From Dipteris shenzhenensis (taxonomy: Eukaryota; Polypodiophyta; Polypodiopsida; Gleicheniales): a DNA stretch of 64,000 nucleotides. The stretch lies in the NCBI GenBank assembly GCA_047967505.1, contig CM106541.1; one strand, written 5' to 3'. Both the position numbers and the translations under genes were made by a program. The notes under the pieces were generated by a model. It made no database searches. It saw only the letters and a list, made by a program, of their open reading frames with translations, and had not been told where the DNA came from. This document shows, piece after piece, positions 33,520 to 45,912 of this stretch. Within the stretch, counting starts at the first letter, position 1, and each line of letters opens with the position of its first letter.

Positions 33520-33858
33520 CCCCTTTACCCCCCCTCTCCTCTCTCTCTCTCATACACACACACTCACTTTGTTCTCTCTCTCTCTCTCTCTACCCCCCTT
33601 ATCACCCTCTCTTTGTCTCTCTTGCCCCCCTCCCCCCTCTCTATTTCTCTTTCTCTCTCTCTCTCTCTCGCGCGCGCGCGCACACACACACACACACACA
33701 CTTTGTTCTCTCTCTCTCTCTCTCTCTCTCTCTTAGTCTGTCACTCTCTCCTCTCCTCTCTCTCCTCTCTCTTTGCACCCACACATGCGTGCGTGCACTC
33801 ACTCACTTTGTTCTCTAGCTATCTCTCTCGCTCTATCTCTCTTGCTCCCCTGCCCTCT

Positions 33859-33891
<33 letters not shown>

Positions 33892-33911
33892 TTTGTTCTC
33901 TCTCTCTCTCT
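32866..33911. repeat. 1-kb compound microsatellite (CT/CA with TTTGTTCTCT links)
   Basis: Repeated module (CT)n-(AC)n-(ACTC)-ACTTTGTTCTCTCT occurs about nine times. It includes the block 33286-33394 shared with 28990-29106. The long ORFs here (up to 375 codons) encode only simple repeats. Confidence 0.95.
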
Positions 33912-34061
33912 AATACATAATATATAATATATAATATAATATATTTCACATTACATAGTGTAATATATACACATAATATATTAAAATTTATCTTTGTAAT
34001 ATATAATATATAATGTAATATATTATACAATATGCTACATTAAAGATAATATGTAATATAT

Positions 34062-34098
<37 letters not shown>

Positions 34099-34110
34099 CC
34101 ACCACGTACT
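33912..34110. repeat. TA-rich (ATATAATAT)n and CT run
   Basis: ATATAATATATAATATA words to about 34060, then a CT run. Confidence 0.85.
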
Positions 34111-34982
34111 TTTGTTGCTCAGTGTCCCGATCGCCACATTAGCATCTCTACACATGTCACACTGCGCTTACTTCTACGTGCTTCACATAGTCTTCTGCCA
34201 GCTAGCCTGCGGCCCCGGCCCTTGCGCCAATGGTTGTCCCGTCTGCGCCTGCTCCACGTGTCCACACCACCTGTGCCTGGTCCACACGGCCTATCTCCCT
34301 TCTGCAGTCTGTGTGGGTGTCTCACTCTCTCAAGTCTAGAGTCAGACCAGTGTGCCCTTTGAGCACATGTGCCCATGTCAGACTGCGCGGGTCAGACCAG
34401 GGTGTCCTTTGAACACGCCTAGTTGTGCTCCTTGTGTTGATGGTCGCCATGTGTCTCCCGTAGTCTAATGGCTCGCCTCGATGCAATCGTAGCTGCGACG
34501 CCGCCCCCCTCCTCACATTTAATACACCCCTCCTATAGTCTGTGCACTACTGCGCCACATGGCACTACTGCGCCACATGGCACTATTGCAGACGCACCTC
34601 CTATAGTCTGCGCAGCTCCTTAGCATACTTGCAATATGACGCGTGGCAGCCTCCGAACCGCCTCCTTCTTTTCGAACCTCCCTCCTCCTCCGGCAAGCCT
34701 CCAACCTCAAGGCACATGGCACGTTTGGGATTAGTCTCCGTAAGGAATGTAAGTGATAAGATATATATATATATGTATATAATGACTTTACAATTTGCCT
34801 TGTATAAAAGATATTTACAAGAGGAGAGTATACCAAAGACAAACTTAAAACGGTGGTGGCATGTGGAAATGATATTGAATGCTTCTAGTATCCTAATAAC
34901 AAGCTTGTGAACAAGCTGATTTTTTCCAAAGCGAGTGTTTCTCCTAAAGCCATGCAATCTAACTTGAACACGAAATACGTGA
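34111..34982. other. region downstream of receptor kinase gene
   Basis: No gene. Contains a local repeat GCGCCACATGGCACTACT (34550-34590). It would hold the 3' UTR of the minus-strand kinase gene. No clear poly(A) signal was chosen. Confidence 0.5.
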
Positions 34983-37900
34983 TCATCGTAGCTTGCTCGT
35001 GTGATCTGAAGCAGCTCGACACTTCAAGTCTTGTGTTAACACTTTGAGTACGTCTTTCATCGTCGGTCTTTCTTCCGCTTTGTGTTGTGTACAAAGCAAG
35101 GCGACCCTGAAAAGCTCACCAACCTCAGCTTCACAATTTCCCACCATAGCATCTCTGAGTGTAGGATCGAGCAGTCGTGCTACTCCATGCGGATAAGCTG
35201 AGAGGACCCAGTCTCTCAATGTCTGTTCTGCGTCCAGCATCTCACTTGTCGGTCGCCTCCTTGTCAGCATCTCTATCAGGATGATACCAAAGCTGTAGAC
35301 ATCTGCCTTTGTAGAAATTCGCCCCACGTTGGCACATTCTGCCATGAAAACGATGCATGGAGTGATCAGAGCACTGACAAAGAGAAAATTATATGTCTCG
35401 GCAATGTTTGATTTCACTGATCGGTAGAAACGGATAATTACCTGGTGCAGCATATCCCACCGAGCCTCTTAATAAAGATGATGTCGTAGACTCCAGCGCA
35501 TCCAGACCAAGCAGTTTGGAGACTCCGAAATCACATATCTTTGGTTCCAGGTCTCCATCGAGCAGAATATTTGCGGGTTTCAGATCCAAGTGCACAACAA
35601 CGTGAGAGCTTTCATGGTGTAGGTACACCAGTCCTTGAGCAACCCCCACAGCAATTTTCAACCTTTGCTGCCAATCCAAAACACAAAATTCCCCACCATG
35701 CACATGCTTCTCCAGGTTTCCATTGCCATCAAACTGGAGAACCAGAGCTTTCAGATTCCAATCGGAGCAGTACCCTATCACGTTTACCAGATTACGATGC
35801 CGGATCCTTGTCAGGGCTCGCAATTCTGGGATGAAACTTTTCCAGGCCTTATTTGTTTGAACTTCTGGATTCAATTTCTTAACGGCCACAATTTCGCCGT
35901 TGCCGAATGTGCCTCTGTAAACCGTACTGAAACCGCCACTGCCGACAATGCGACCTTCACTGAAGTTTTCTGTTGCGACCAGAAGATCAGATGACGTGAA
36001 CCTCTTGTCCTTGTCAAGAAAGGCTCGATTCAGCTCCTCCCCATTATCTAGTGTCCTGGTGCTTAGTTTGGCTCTGTGGTAACGGTGGTACCAGCACCCT
36101 AACGAACAAACGATTGCAAAGGATGCACACACAGAGGCGGCGATTATTGCAGCTCTATGACGTCTGGCGAATGACGAGCGAGCCGTCGAAACTGTAATGT
36201 TGCAGACTCTATTTACGATTTGCCCGCAGAGACCAGGGTTCCCATAGAAGGATGACTTAGTCAACTTACTGAAAACCCCAGTATCTGGAAGTGGGCCTAC
36301 TAGTTCATTGTAGGAGAGATTTAAGAAGCTCAGATCTTGCAACTCCCCCAGAGAGGCTGGCACAGGACCGGACAGGTTGTTCACAGAGAGATCTAAATGG
36401 GAAATGCTAGTAAGGTTGCCAAAATTAATTGGAATCTCACCTGTAAGGTGGTTATATGAAAGTACAAGGTAAGCGAGCTCGGAAGAGAGACCAAGACTAG
36501 CAGGGATGGGTCCGGACAGGTGGTTTCCAGAAAGATCAAGGTACGAAAGTTGCATCATCCCTACGAACATTGAAGGTATTTGACCTGTGAGTAAATTATA
36601 AGAGAGAGTAAGATTGATGAGACCTGCAAGGCTAGTGAAAGTTGAAGGAATAGCGCCAGATAACGAATTATTAGACAACGAAAGAAGAAGGAGGCTCGTG
36701 CAGTTTCCTATTGTAGTCGGTATACTATCCTCCAGAAGATTTTGCTCTAGCGACAACTTATTTAGGCTGCCAAGAGTTCCAAGCTGAGCAGGGAAAGGGC
36801 CACTTAATCGATTATGACCCAGATGGAGGTAAGTCAACATTGTACAATTAGCGAGCTGCCATGGAATGTTTCCTTCGAGAGTATTGAAGGACAAATTAAG
36901 GCTTTGGAGTCTCCTCAAGACCCCTATGCCTGCAGGAACGTTACCTCCTATCGAATTATTTTGAAGGAGCAGACCTTGTAAACTGGTGAGGTTCCCTAAT
37001 CCTACAGGTAGACTACCCATAAGAAGATTGTCATTGAGACCAAGATGATAAAGTAACGGAAGTTGGGAAAGTCCGTTCGAGAGTGTTCCTGTTAATTTGT
37101 TCACAGATACATCTAAATATCCAAGATGAGTCCAGTTTCCAAAGAAAAATGGCAGGTTTCCCCCCAGCATGTTTCCGCTCAAACCCAACCGCTGCATGCG
37201 CAAAAGCCCTTCGAATCCTGGTGGGATGCTTCCACTGAGAAGATTGCTTGATAGTTCGATCATACGGAGTCTGCTACAGTTAGCAAGCGAGGGTGGTATG
37301 CTACCCGTGTGCCTGTTCGAAAACGAGCGGAATTCTCGCAGGGCCGTGGCTCGCCCTAATTCACTTGGGATGCTACCCCTCAGGTGATTACCGTAGAGAT
37401 CAAGAAACAATAGGCCGGTACAATTGCCCAAGGAAGATGGTATCGCCCCTGTGAGGCTGTTCCCATATAAGTCGAGATATTGCAAACGGGTCAGTGAACC
37501 CAACTCGAACGGAATGATGCCGCTCAAAACATTGTAATTAAGATCTAGCGATCGCATGTCGGTGCAATTACCGAATGATGCCGGAATGCTACCAGAGAAG
37601 CCGTTCTCTGCCAGATACGCAATCTCCAGATGTGGAAGTCGAAGCCCAATGTCGACAGGAAAAGTTCCTCCCTGCAGGCAGGAGACAAGTCGAAGATCAC
37701 GAAGGCGGGAGCAGTTGAGGAGTGCCGGTGGAAATCCTCCAACAAAGTCGTTCACTGCAAGCCAGAGATAACGTAAGCGGACAAGCCTTCCCAAGCTACT
37801 GGGTATTCCTCCTGTGAGGTTGTTCTGGCTCAAATCAAGAAAGAGGAGTGTGCTGCAATTGCCCAATTCAGGGGGAATGCTACCGGAGATGTTGTTGCCA

Positions 37901-38304
37901 GATAGGTTGAGAGTCTGGAGGTGTGGCAACTGACCAAGGCGAGAGCTGATGCGGCCGCCAACACCCAGATATGCAAGCTCAAGGCCGATCACATTGCCGG
38001 ACGTAGTGATATTGTTGCGATTTGCACAAGTAACGCCAAACCAAAGGCAAACGTTGGAGTTGTTTCCCCACGTATCGATTGCAGTGCCCTTAGTTCCGTT
38101 AAGAGCATCCTTGAAATCCAGTAGAATTTGACCCTCCATGGTGAGGTTGCTCGTCTGCGTGAGTAGTCTGCTCAGGGACTGCGCTCTATATTGGTCATGG
38201 ACGTATAGAGCAGTTGCAGCTCCTACAGAACTGAAGGAGCCCAAGAGCAACAGTGGGACTTGGAAAAGAAGGCCACACAAAAACATGTTGCCTAATGCAA
38301 ACAT
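34983..38304 (-). CDS. LRR receptor-like kinase, non-RD type (FLS2/EFR/Xa21-like class)
   Basis: A cell-surface receptor kinase of 1072 residues from two exons, 38304-35442 and 35338-34983. The 103-bp intron has GT-AG ends and rejoins GYAAP with ECANVGRISTKADVYSFG. ATG 38304 is preferred over 38361 because it starts a clean signal peptide (MFALGNMFLCGLLFQVP). The ectodomain has an LRR N-terminal cap (CLWFGVTC) and about 23 LRRs of 24 residues (LxxLxLSxNxLSGxIP). A membrane span (IIAASVCASFAIVCSL) precedes the kinase: GSGGFSTVYRG loop, VAVKK lysine, HLDLKPANILLD catalytic loop, DFG. The HRD arginine is Leu, so it is a non-RD kinase, a class rich in immune receptors. All key residues are present and the frame is clean, so it is probably functional. 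The ligand is unknown. Confidence 0.93.
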
Positions 38305-40004
38305 CTTCCTCTCTTTCTTTTCCTGATCTGTGTCTCTACGTTTCTGTGGTGTAAATATCACTGACTGACTAAAGACTTGTTCGGTGACTTGCTAAGGAAC
38401 TTCAGAAAGACTTCACTCTCTCGAATTCATTTGCGTGTCTTTGCAAGACGATTTCCACTACTTCGATAGCAGCCTTGCTTGTAAGATCTCCATGGTAAGG
38501 TGCTCCATGACTAGTCTCTGCTCAGGGACTGTGCTCTATTATGGACGTACGCTGATCGATAGCAACAGATCACCTTGTAATACCTCTCCGTTGGACCAAT
38601 ATTCCATCCAATGCATTAACCTAGCACCCAGGTCTTTGAAATACTGGTTTTAATGCATCCACCTACTTTAGGTAATTGAACACTTTGACAAACATTCTTT
38701 TCGTGAACGCTAGTCTCACATAGACTTACCACTCTTAGGGCTAGTTTCCATGCCAAGCCTTATGGTGGTAGTGTAGGCACCTACCATGGGAAAGGTGGCA
38801 TGAGGTGGCAAAATGCATTGGCCACCATCGAGGCTAAACTTTCCAGGCAATCAGTGGCATTGATCGTGAGCAAAAGAGGGCTGACAAGAACAACCAACGG
38901 GGTGGAAGGAGACAGGAGCAAGACAGGCCAAGCACAACATGCAATTTTATTAGAGCAGGTCCATCCACATGATGAAGCTCATTGGTCAAGTGCTTTGCCC
39001 TAGGGCAAGCACGTGTGAAGATTGGGGCACACTCGCACTGCAAAATTGAGCCCAACCAAAAGTTGTAGATTCAAATGGCCATCAAGGAGTCAAAATGGGC
39101 ACTCCAACCCCTCATTTAATTTGCATGTGTGAAACTGGCCAGTAAGCGAAATAGGCACCAAGATGGATATGACCTGCATTTAAGAGGAAGTTGGAGCTTA
39201 CATTGGAACATAATGTTCAACTTGGAGCTTACATTGGAACATATTGGGGCTTATTCAAAAAGGTAGTAAATTCACTATATGGGATAGATCTCAATGTTTT
39301 CTTTTTCTTGTTTTAACCTTGGTCTTGTACTTTTCGGTCAAAGAATCAAAATGGTTGGTTTAAGTTAGATTACCTAGGGTTAGTTTGATTTAATTATGAA
39401 GTTAGGCTAGTTTTGTGCTTAGTTTCTAGGTTGTAACTTCTCCATTAGTATATGGGGGCACATACCATTGTGCAAGTCCTCGTTTGTGAAGGAGACGAGC
39501 TACGGTGTTTATTCACCTTGTCGATCATCTATGGCTTGGTTGTGCTTATGCAATTGGCTCATCAAGCATGATAAACCATAATGATCATGCGCAACTAGTT
39601 GATCATGATAAATAGAAGATCTAAGCATGTTTCATATACGTTGAGCTACTCTTTTGGCCCTATTAGTAGCCCCCTTGTGTTTTATCCCCACTTCATGATG
39701 GTGAATTCAAGTGGGCTAATAGGAAAAGTTTGACATTCCGAGTGCAAGAAAAATCCAATGTATATATTTGGATTCTCCTCTCCTTGTTGTTTTGTGGTGC
39801 ATTAATGGTGGATATCTTCTCGATTTCACATGTTGGTTTGGTTATTATCATTTTGTCTATAATGGAGGCTTTCGGTGAGGGGTTAACACTCTTAATTTGG
39901 TGTTGTTATACACAAGGAACTTTTGACCAATCTCTATATAGTGAAGTGCTACTAGGAAATACATGCATATTTGCTAGATAGAACTAACCATTTTGTCCTC
40001 CTTC
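38305..40004. other. upstream region of receptor kinase gene
   Basis: No gene. Contains the 5' side of the kinase gene (no obvious TATA box) and a repeat at 38611-38780. Confidence 0.5.
38611..38780. repeat. dispersed repeat, short version
   Basis: Matches 49897-49939 plus 50266-50393; the second copy has an extra 326 bp in the middle. Lies about 300 bp upstream of the kinase start codon. Confidence 0.8.
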
Positions 40005-40375
40005 TCTAGAGAATTGTATTTGCTATATAGCTATCTAGTAAATATGAGCCTTTATATGGAGAATCAAGTGGATTTTACCTTTCTTATATAGGAAATTTGA
40101 TCACCTATATTGTGCTATCTAGTGAATGTGAGTTTGTATATGGAGAATAGATTGGATTTTAAGATTGTTATACACTAGTGAATTGTATTTCCCATATAGT
40201 ACAAGTATATTGCTATGTAGGAAATGTGAGATTTTATATGGAGAATAATGTGAATTTTTAGTTTGCTATGTAGGGAAGTGTTCCTATGTAGCCCAAGTAT
40301 GTTGCTATCTAGGAAATGTGAGTTTGCAGATGGAGAATGAATGAGGATCTATGATTCCTATATAGAAAATGAGGT
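40005..40375. repeat. degenerate ~120-bp tandem repeat
   Basis: Words GCTATCTAG(G/T)AAATGTGAG, TATATGGAGAAT and TTGTATTTCCCATATAG recur three to four times at about 120-bp spacing up to the left edge of the CACTA element. Confidence 0.7.
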
Positions 40376-40489
40376 TTTTATCAAGCAAATTGGAGAGAAT
40401 ATATCACTACAAGGCATAGGCCCTTTTCCGACGAAAATACCAACCTTTTTACACTAAAAATTTATTCTTTGACAGATACAAAGGTCGTT

Positions 40490-40632
40490 ATTTACATCGC
40501 TATAAGCATCGGGAAAGAACGGTTGCTATATAAGCATTGCTATATAGCGACGCTAATAAACGTTGCTATATGGCGACACTGGTAATCGTTGCTATATAGT
40601 GACAGTGGTAAACGTCGCTCTATAGCGACAAT
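40490..40632. repeat. CACTA subterminal repeats, left end copy 2
   Basis: Repeated TTGCTATATAGCGAC/GTCGCTCTATAGCGAC words, as at 25365-25530 and 45835-45910. Confidence 0.8.
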
Positions 40633-40645
40633 TAACAGAAGCTTA

Positions 40646-40710
40646 AAAAAAACATTAGTGGGGCTAAACAGGGCCAGAGTAAGCCCTGTTTTGCCCCACT
40701 AATGTTTTTT
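40646..40710. other. strong stem-loop near CACTA left end, copy 2
   Basis: AAAACATTAGTGGGGC and TAAACAGGG pair with CCCTGTTT and TGCCCCACTAATGTTTT, about 25 paired bases around a 10-base loop, followed by a T run. It lies downstream of the minus-strand gene's 3' end, so it could act in 3' processing or at the DNA level in transposition; both are guesses. Confidence 0.8.
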
Positions 40711-41104
40711 ATTTAGTAATTACAAAAGAGTGTTTTTTATTACAAAATTTTCCTTGTGGAAAGAGTAATACAAAATCGCTCAAATGAACCGATCGAGCAA
40801 TATACATGTCGAAGATATACAACATTGTTTGTTACAAAATTAAGGGTGATATAAAATCACTCAAACGAGACGATATACAAAAGGATATACATGGTGAAGT
40901 ATATGCAAACTACTACTACTACTACTGCTCATCTGAATCATCGTCCTCGTCTTGCTGGCCTAATCCTTGGCCCTCGTGAGCTGTGCCTGAGATCCCTGGC
41001 CCTCGTGAGTTGCACTTGATCCCTGGCCCTCTTGAGCTATGCTTGATCCTTGGCCCTCATCAACTGTGCTCGATCCCTGGCCCTCATCACCGCTCACCTC
41101 CACT

Positions 41105-42780
41105 GATGGGATGCTAGAGCTGTCATTCTAAGAGTGAAACCAAATTAATTGGAAATTAGATTGGAACTTAAAGAATAAAACAATTTAAAAAATGAGATTA
41201 TAAGTAGGAGTAGACCTATACCGTGCGAGCAGCCACCTTAGCCCAATCGACCATCGCTCCGATTGCCTCCTGCTCAATAAACCATGGTTTTGTTCCTATG
41301 CAAAAGGTGCATCTCGTCTTTGCGTATGTAGGAAGGTGACCCATCGTAGCTTGCTATGGGCCCAATTTATGAGAGTTAAATAAAGTGCATGCAATATGCA
41401 GTAGTAAAACAAATAGAACAATACATCAAATGAGAAGAAGTAGACTTACCATGGTTGCCTTGAATGCCAACCGTCCCCTTGCACCAAAGTTCGAAGTACC
41501 TACAGCATCCAGCCGTCTCCTTGTAGCCCTCCTCTGACCCTCAAACATTTTGGGATGGTTCCTATTCTGCTTCTTGAAAAACTTCCAATTTGCTTTATCT
41601 TCTCAGCTGGGTTTAGCCCTCCCCTTTGCGATGGAAGTACGCAAGGTTGACCTACGATGCTTCAAGACCAAACCCATGCACTCTCGCATGTAATTCTCAT
41701 TGAACTCCTAATTGGGGGGGTTAGGGTATTTTGCTTTCACTTCATCGATGGTTGCCTACTTGTTTTGGTCATCTTGATACCGCCAGTTAGTAGCTATGCC
41801 GCTCCTGAAGTGGTGGCTCATCAACCGCCTCATGGTAGCCATCACTACTGCGTCCTTTTTATCTTCTATTATCTCTCCAACAGCCGTGATTTGATAGGAT
41901 AGGTCCTCGACTGGGTAAAGAGGACTCATGGTAGTGGCAGAGTCAGAGCGAGTGGTGTTTGTGCAAGCACTTTCAGAGCGAGGAGTAGCAGTGGGAGTAG
42001 GAGAGAGCAAGGGACCTGATTGATATTGGGTCTTAGGACCAAGTGGAGACTTGTAGGGATGTGAGTGTGCTGACTTGTCTACATCTCCCGAGTCAGTACA
42101 ACATAAGCGACCCCTCCTACTCTTCCTTCCCTTATGATGGGCATGCCCAGGTAATGACCCCTCAGTTAAGGGGGCTAGAGGGGATGGCTGGGCAGTAGGT
42201 CCAGCCGTCGATGTAGGAGAGGGAATTGCTGAGGTCCCCTGGGATAGCAGAGAGAAGAATCTCGTTGTCTCCTCATCAGTCATTTGTGCTACAAACTCAT
42301 CGAGACTCCCGACAAAGCCATGGGCTACTAGCAAAGGAGTTCCCCGAGGGGTAGTCACAGTGCTACATCCGAGAGGAGTTGGGGCAGGGTAGTCACAGGG
42401 GTAGGTCCCTGAGGTGTCGCTTAAGGGGAATCAAAGTCCTCTAGAGAATACTCGGGGGGGTCACTCCTCATATGTAACCCTATCATGTGAGATCAACAGA
42501 AGGACATTTTTAATATCTAAATTATACAAAAGTTAATTTACATAAGGGAGTATTTAAAACAAATTTGGAAAAAATTTACAGATTTGTATAGAAAAAGGGT
42601 ACATTTTATTAATGAAAAATTTAGAAATAAGGGATTTTAGAAATAGGCCTTGAACGCATGTGATATAGAGGGTTTATACATAGTGACCCCCCCCGAGAGA
42701 GAATAGAGATCATGATGTCTCCTCCTAAGAGGATTTCCGTACTCATCGGATGTGCGACATGATCCCATGTCTAACGTAGA
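41105..42780 (-). pseudogene. CACTA TNPA-like gene, decayed, with nested MITE
   Basis: Collinear with 25845-27430. Longest open piece is 41756-42358 (HGFVGSLDEFVAQMTDEE, CCTDSGDVDKSAHSHPY, EDLSYQITAVGEIIEDKKDA, MRRLMSHHFRSGIATNW). Downstream pieces contain the NENYM and NWKFFKKQNRNHPKMFEGQRR blocks with TAG stops. The 5' part is split at 42451 by the 247-bp element. It would encode the DNA-binding accessory protein of the transposon. Confidence 0.75.
42451..42697. mobile_element. 247-bp TIR element, copy B
   Basis: Ends CTCGGGGGGGTCACT / AGTGACCCCCCCCGAG, flanked by AGAGAATA at 42443-42450 and 42698-42705. CACTA copy 1 has the same site unoccupied at 27325-27332 with AGAGAATA once. This is direct proof that the 247 bp is a mobile insertion. 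Confidence 0.95.
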
Positions 42781-42784
42781 CAGA

Positions 42785-44160
42785 AACATGAAAGCAAAAA
42801 TGCATAAGAGAAAAAAGAGAGAAAGCATATGCATAAGAGAATACATTGAGAAAGCATATGCTTATGATTATGCTTATGCATAAGCATATGAGCATATGCT
42901 CATGCCTAAGCATAGGCATAGGCATATGCTTATGAAAAGAAGAGAAAAAGAGAGGGAAAAAAAAAGGGAAGGAAAGGAGAAGGAGAAGGACATGCATAAG
43001 CATAAGCATAGGCATAGGCATAGGCATATGCTTATGCAAAGAAGAGAAAAAGAGAGGGAAAAAGAAGAGAAGGAAAGAAGAAGGAGGAGGACATGCATAA
43101 GCATAAGCATAAGCATAGGCATAGGCATATGCTTATGAAAAGAAGAGAAAAAGAGAGGGAAAAAGAAGAGAAGGAAAGTAGAAGGAGAAGGAGACATATG
43201 CTCGTGCATAAGCATAAGCATAAGAGAAGGAAGAGGGAAAAAGAGCATAAGCATAAGAGAAAAGGAAAGAAAGCATATACATAAGAGAATACATTGAGAA
43301 AGCATATGCTTATGCTTATGCATAAGCATATGAGCATATGCTCATGCATAAGCATAAGCATAAGCATAGGCATAGGCATAGGCATATGCTTATGAAAAGA
43401 AGAGAAAAAGAGAGGGAAAAAGAAGAGAAGGAAAAGAGAAGAAGAAGGAGAAGGAGAAGGACATGCATAAACATAAGCATAAGCATAGGCATAGGCATAG
43501 GCATATGCTTATGCAAAGAAGAGAAAAAGAGAGGGAAAAAGAAGAGAAGGAAAGGAGAAGGAGAAGGAGAAGGAGAAGGACATGCATAAGCATAGGCATA
43601 GGCATATGCTTATGAAAAGAAGAGAAAAAGAGAGGGAAAAAGAAGAGAAGGAAAGGAGAAGGAGAAGGAGACATATGCTCATGCATAAGCATAAGCATAA
43701 GAGAAGGAAGAGGGAAAAAGAGCATAAGCATAAGAGAAAAGGAAAGAAAGCATATGCTTATGCTTATGCTTATGCATGAGCATATGAGCATAAAAGAAAA
43801 AGAGAGAAAGCTTACGCATAGGCAAATACATATGCTTATGAAAAGAAATTGAAAGAGGGGAAAGAGGGGGGGAAAGAGAGAGGAAAAAAGGAAAAGAGGA
43901 GAAGGAGAAGGAGAAGGAGAAGGAGAAGAAGAAGGAGAAGAAGACATATGCTCATGCATAAGCATAAGCATAGGAGAAGAAAAAACATATGTGAAAGAGG
44001 CGAAAGAGGAAAAGAGAGAGAGCATATGTTTGAAAGGGAAAAAGAGATTGGAAGAGGGAAAAAAAAGATTGAAAGAGGGGAAAAAGAGATTGAAAGTGGG
44101 GAAAAAGAAGAGGGAAAAAGAAGAGAAGGAAGAGGGAATAAAAGAAGAGAGGGGAAGAGA
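42785..44160. repeat. higher-order ATAAGC/GAAGGA repeat array
   Basis: A module of GCATAAGCATAGGCATATGCTTATG followed by AAGAGAAAAAGAGAGGG-type purines recurs about six times between 42896 and 43680, then a GAAGAA-rich tail. Same word set as 27580-28545 but mainly direct repeats. The Lys/Arg/Glu ORFs are shadows. Confidence 0.88.
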
Positions 44161-44412
44161 GGGGAAGAGAGGTTTCCTACGCTCATCACTGCGATGCAAA
44201 AAAGGAAAAAAGAGGAAGCACTTTCTTACCTGGAATAGTCCTGCTCGGTGTTTTGTGGACTGGCCCTACAAAAGAGAGGAAACATACCATTTTTTGAATA
44301 ACTAGTTAGAGGAAGGACGAGTTTAGAAAAGCAACTTCTCAAAGGGATTGGATTGAGGAGACAAGCATAAGCCTACAAGCAAGACGAAAGACGAGGAAGA
44401 GCGGACAAAGCA

Positions 44413-45607
44413 GAAAGAATAAATGCAAGGATGAGATTTAGAGTAATGTATAGGCGATTGCAACCATATCCACAAGATCTCGCCCTTCTCCCCACTCACA
44501 TGTCACTTGATTGGCTACAACTGGCTCTACATAAAGCCAAACGCAATGGAGAGACAATAAATGAGAATGAGCGAGAATTATCATCTGGATGTATGATGCA
44601 TGTAAGTTTCTGACCTCTTGAAGTAATTAAGTAATTATTTGTAGCAATATACGCTATAAAATAGATGCATCTTCATTGTTTTAATGGTGCTCTTTTATAG
44701 TACAAAAAGTACAGTGCATTATGGTCATATGGACGACATTTTCACGTGGAACTTATCAATTCAAAGAGAGTCACATATGATTGTGGAATCATGGCTAACT
44801 TCACACAAGATAGCCAAGCAAGTGCTTCGGATACCAATCTTCTCTCCTCACAGTTGGATTATTGTGGAACCATACGCGAAATCTATGAAATTGATTTAAG
44901 ACGATTTAGTATTTTCATTCTTGATGTAAAATGGTTTAGAACTATTTACAACGGTCCCCATGTGACAATGAGAAAAGAAAGTAGCGGTTTCTTTGCAATA
45001 GACTCCACCAAAGTTTGGACCGATGAAAGTGATACTTTTGTTCTTCTTGAGCACCGTGAGCAGGTGCATACTAATGATTTAATTAATCAAAGCATTTGTT
45101 TTTAAAGATCCATTGATACATGTACTTAAGCATAATTTCATATATATAATTGATGGCATTTGGCACCCATCTTCAATATAGGTGGGCTTTCATGTGGATC
45201 GTTCTAATCCAAGATGGTGGTACGTGATCCAAGTTGCACCATGAAATAAGCAAATTTTTGAAGATAGAGGTGTGGATATGGAGATGCCACTACCAATGCC
45301 AGATCCAATTGATCCAGATGGATCTAGCGAAGAAGATGAAGATCACAATATGAGCCAAGAGAAAGATGCACATAATGACATCATATGGGAGGAAGACGAA
45401 GATCATGATATTGAGGAAGAAGATGATAATCATCAAGAATCACCACACTTTATTGAAGAAGATGATCAAGTACTCTTAGGTGAATGAACGATGCTAGAGT
45501 ACGATGATGATATAGGAGATCAACTCGGTATAGAGTTAGAGATAGACTTGTTTGGCGTGTTAGACTTGGCTCAGGATGAAACCGTTGATGTAAATGCTCT
45601 TCATTGA
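44413..45607 (+). pseudogene. CACTA TNPD C-terminal part (DUF4216-like), three exons, broken
   Basis: Exons about 44413-44601, 44701-45063 and 45182-45607, with good splice sites (CAT|GTAAGT, TTTTATAG|TAC, CAG|GTGC, AATATAG|GTGG). Joined, they read ...NERELSSGCMMH, then YKKYSALWSYGRHFHVEL, then LDYCGTIREIYEIDL, FILDVKWF, DTFVLLEHREQ and VGFHVDRSNPRWWYVIQVAP. This is the layout of the TNPD C-terminus: the Y-G...EI.E+DY and FKCDW-type blocks of DUF4216, then ...EQVFYV...W.VV. An acidic tail (SSEEDEDHN) follows after a TGA at 45242; another TGA is at 45485. The transposase core is absent. Confidence 0.78.
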
Positions 45608-45769
45608 TTTTTTTCATCTCAAACTTGGACATGAATATATGAGCTTCAAAGGATTGATGCACATGCTCTTGTAATTTTATTCTCTCAAAGGATCAAACAT
45701 GTATGAAAATGAAAAAAAAAAATCATTGGAAAAAACTATCTTTTAAGGTCAGTATGGGAAAAAAAACTC

Positions 45770-45912
45770 TCTATAAAACATCACTATAGGAAACTATCTC
45801 AGTGTCACTATATAATGACCATTACCAATTTGATAAGCATCGCTATATGGCGACTTTAGGCAAGCGTCGCTATATAGCGACGTTTACCTAAAGTCGCTAT
45901 ATAGGGACCCTT
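45770..45912. repeat. CACTA subterminal repeats, right end
   Basis: ATCGCTATATGGCGAC, CGTCGCTATATAGCGACG and GTCGCTATATAGGGAC lie within 240 bp of the right terminus. Confidence 0.8.

Noticed and set aside
32800-33927. 375-codon ORF on plus
   Set aside because: Encodes only Ser-Leu and His-Thr repeats from CT/CA microsatellites.
43390-44199. 269-codon minus ORF and many Met/Leu/Cys-rich ORFs in 27100-28500 and 42700-44200
   Set aside because: Shadows of ATAAGC/GAAGGA repeat arrays; the same peptide appears on both strands in the palindrome.
45272-45487. separate acidic protein gene
   Set aside because: It is in frame with the TNPD exon upstream across a single TGA and is better read as the acidic tail of that broken gene.
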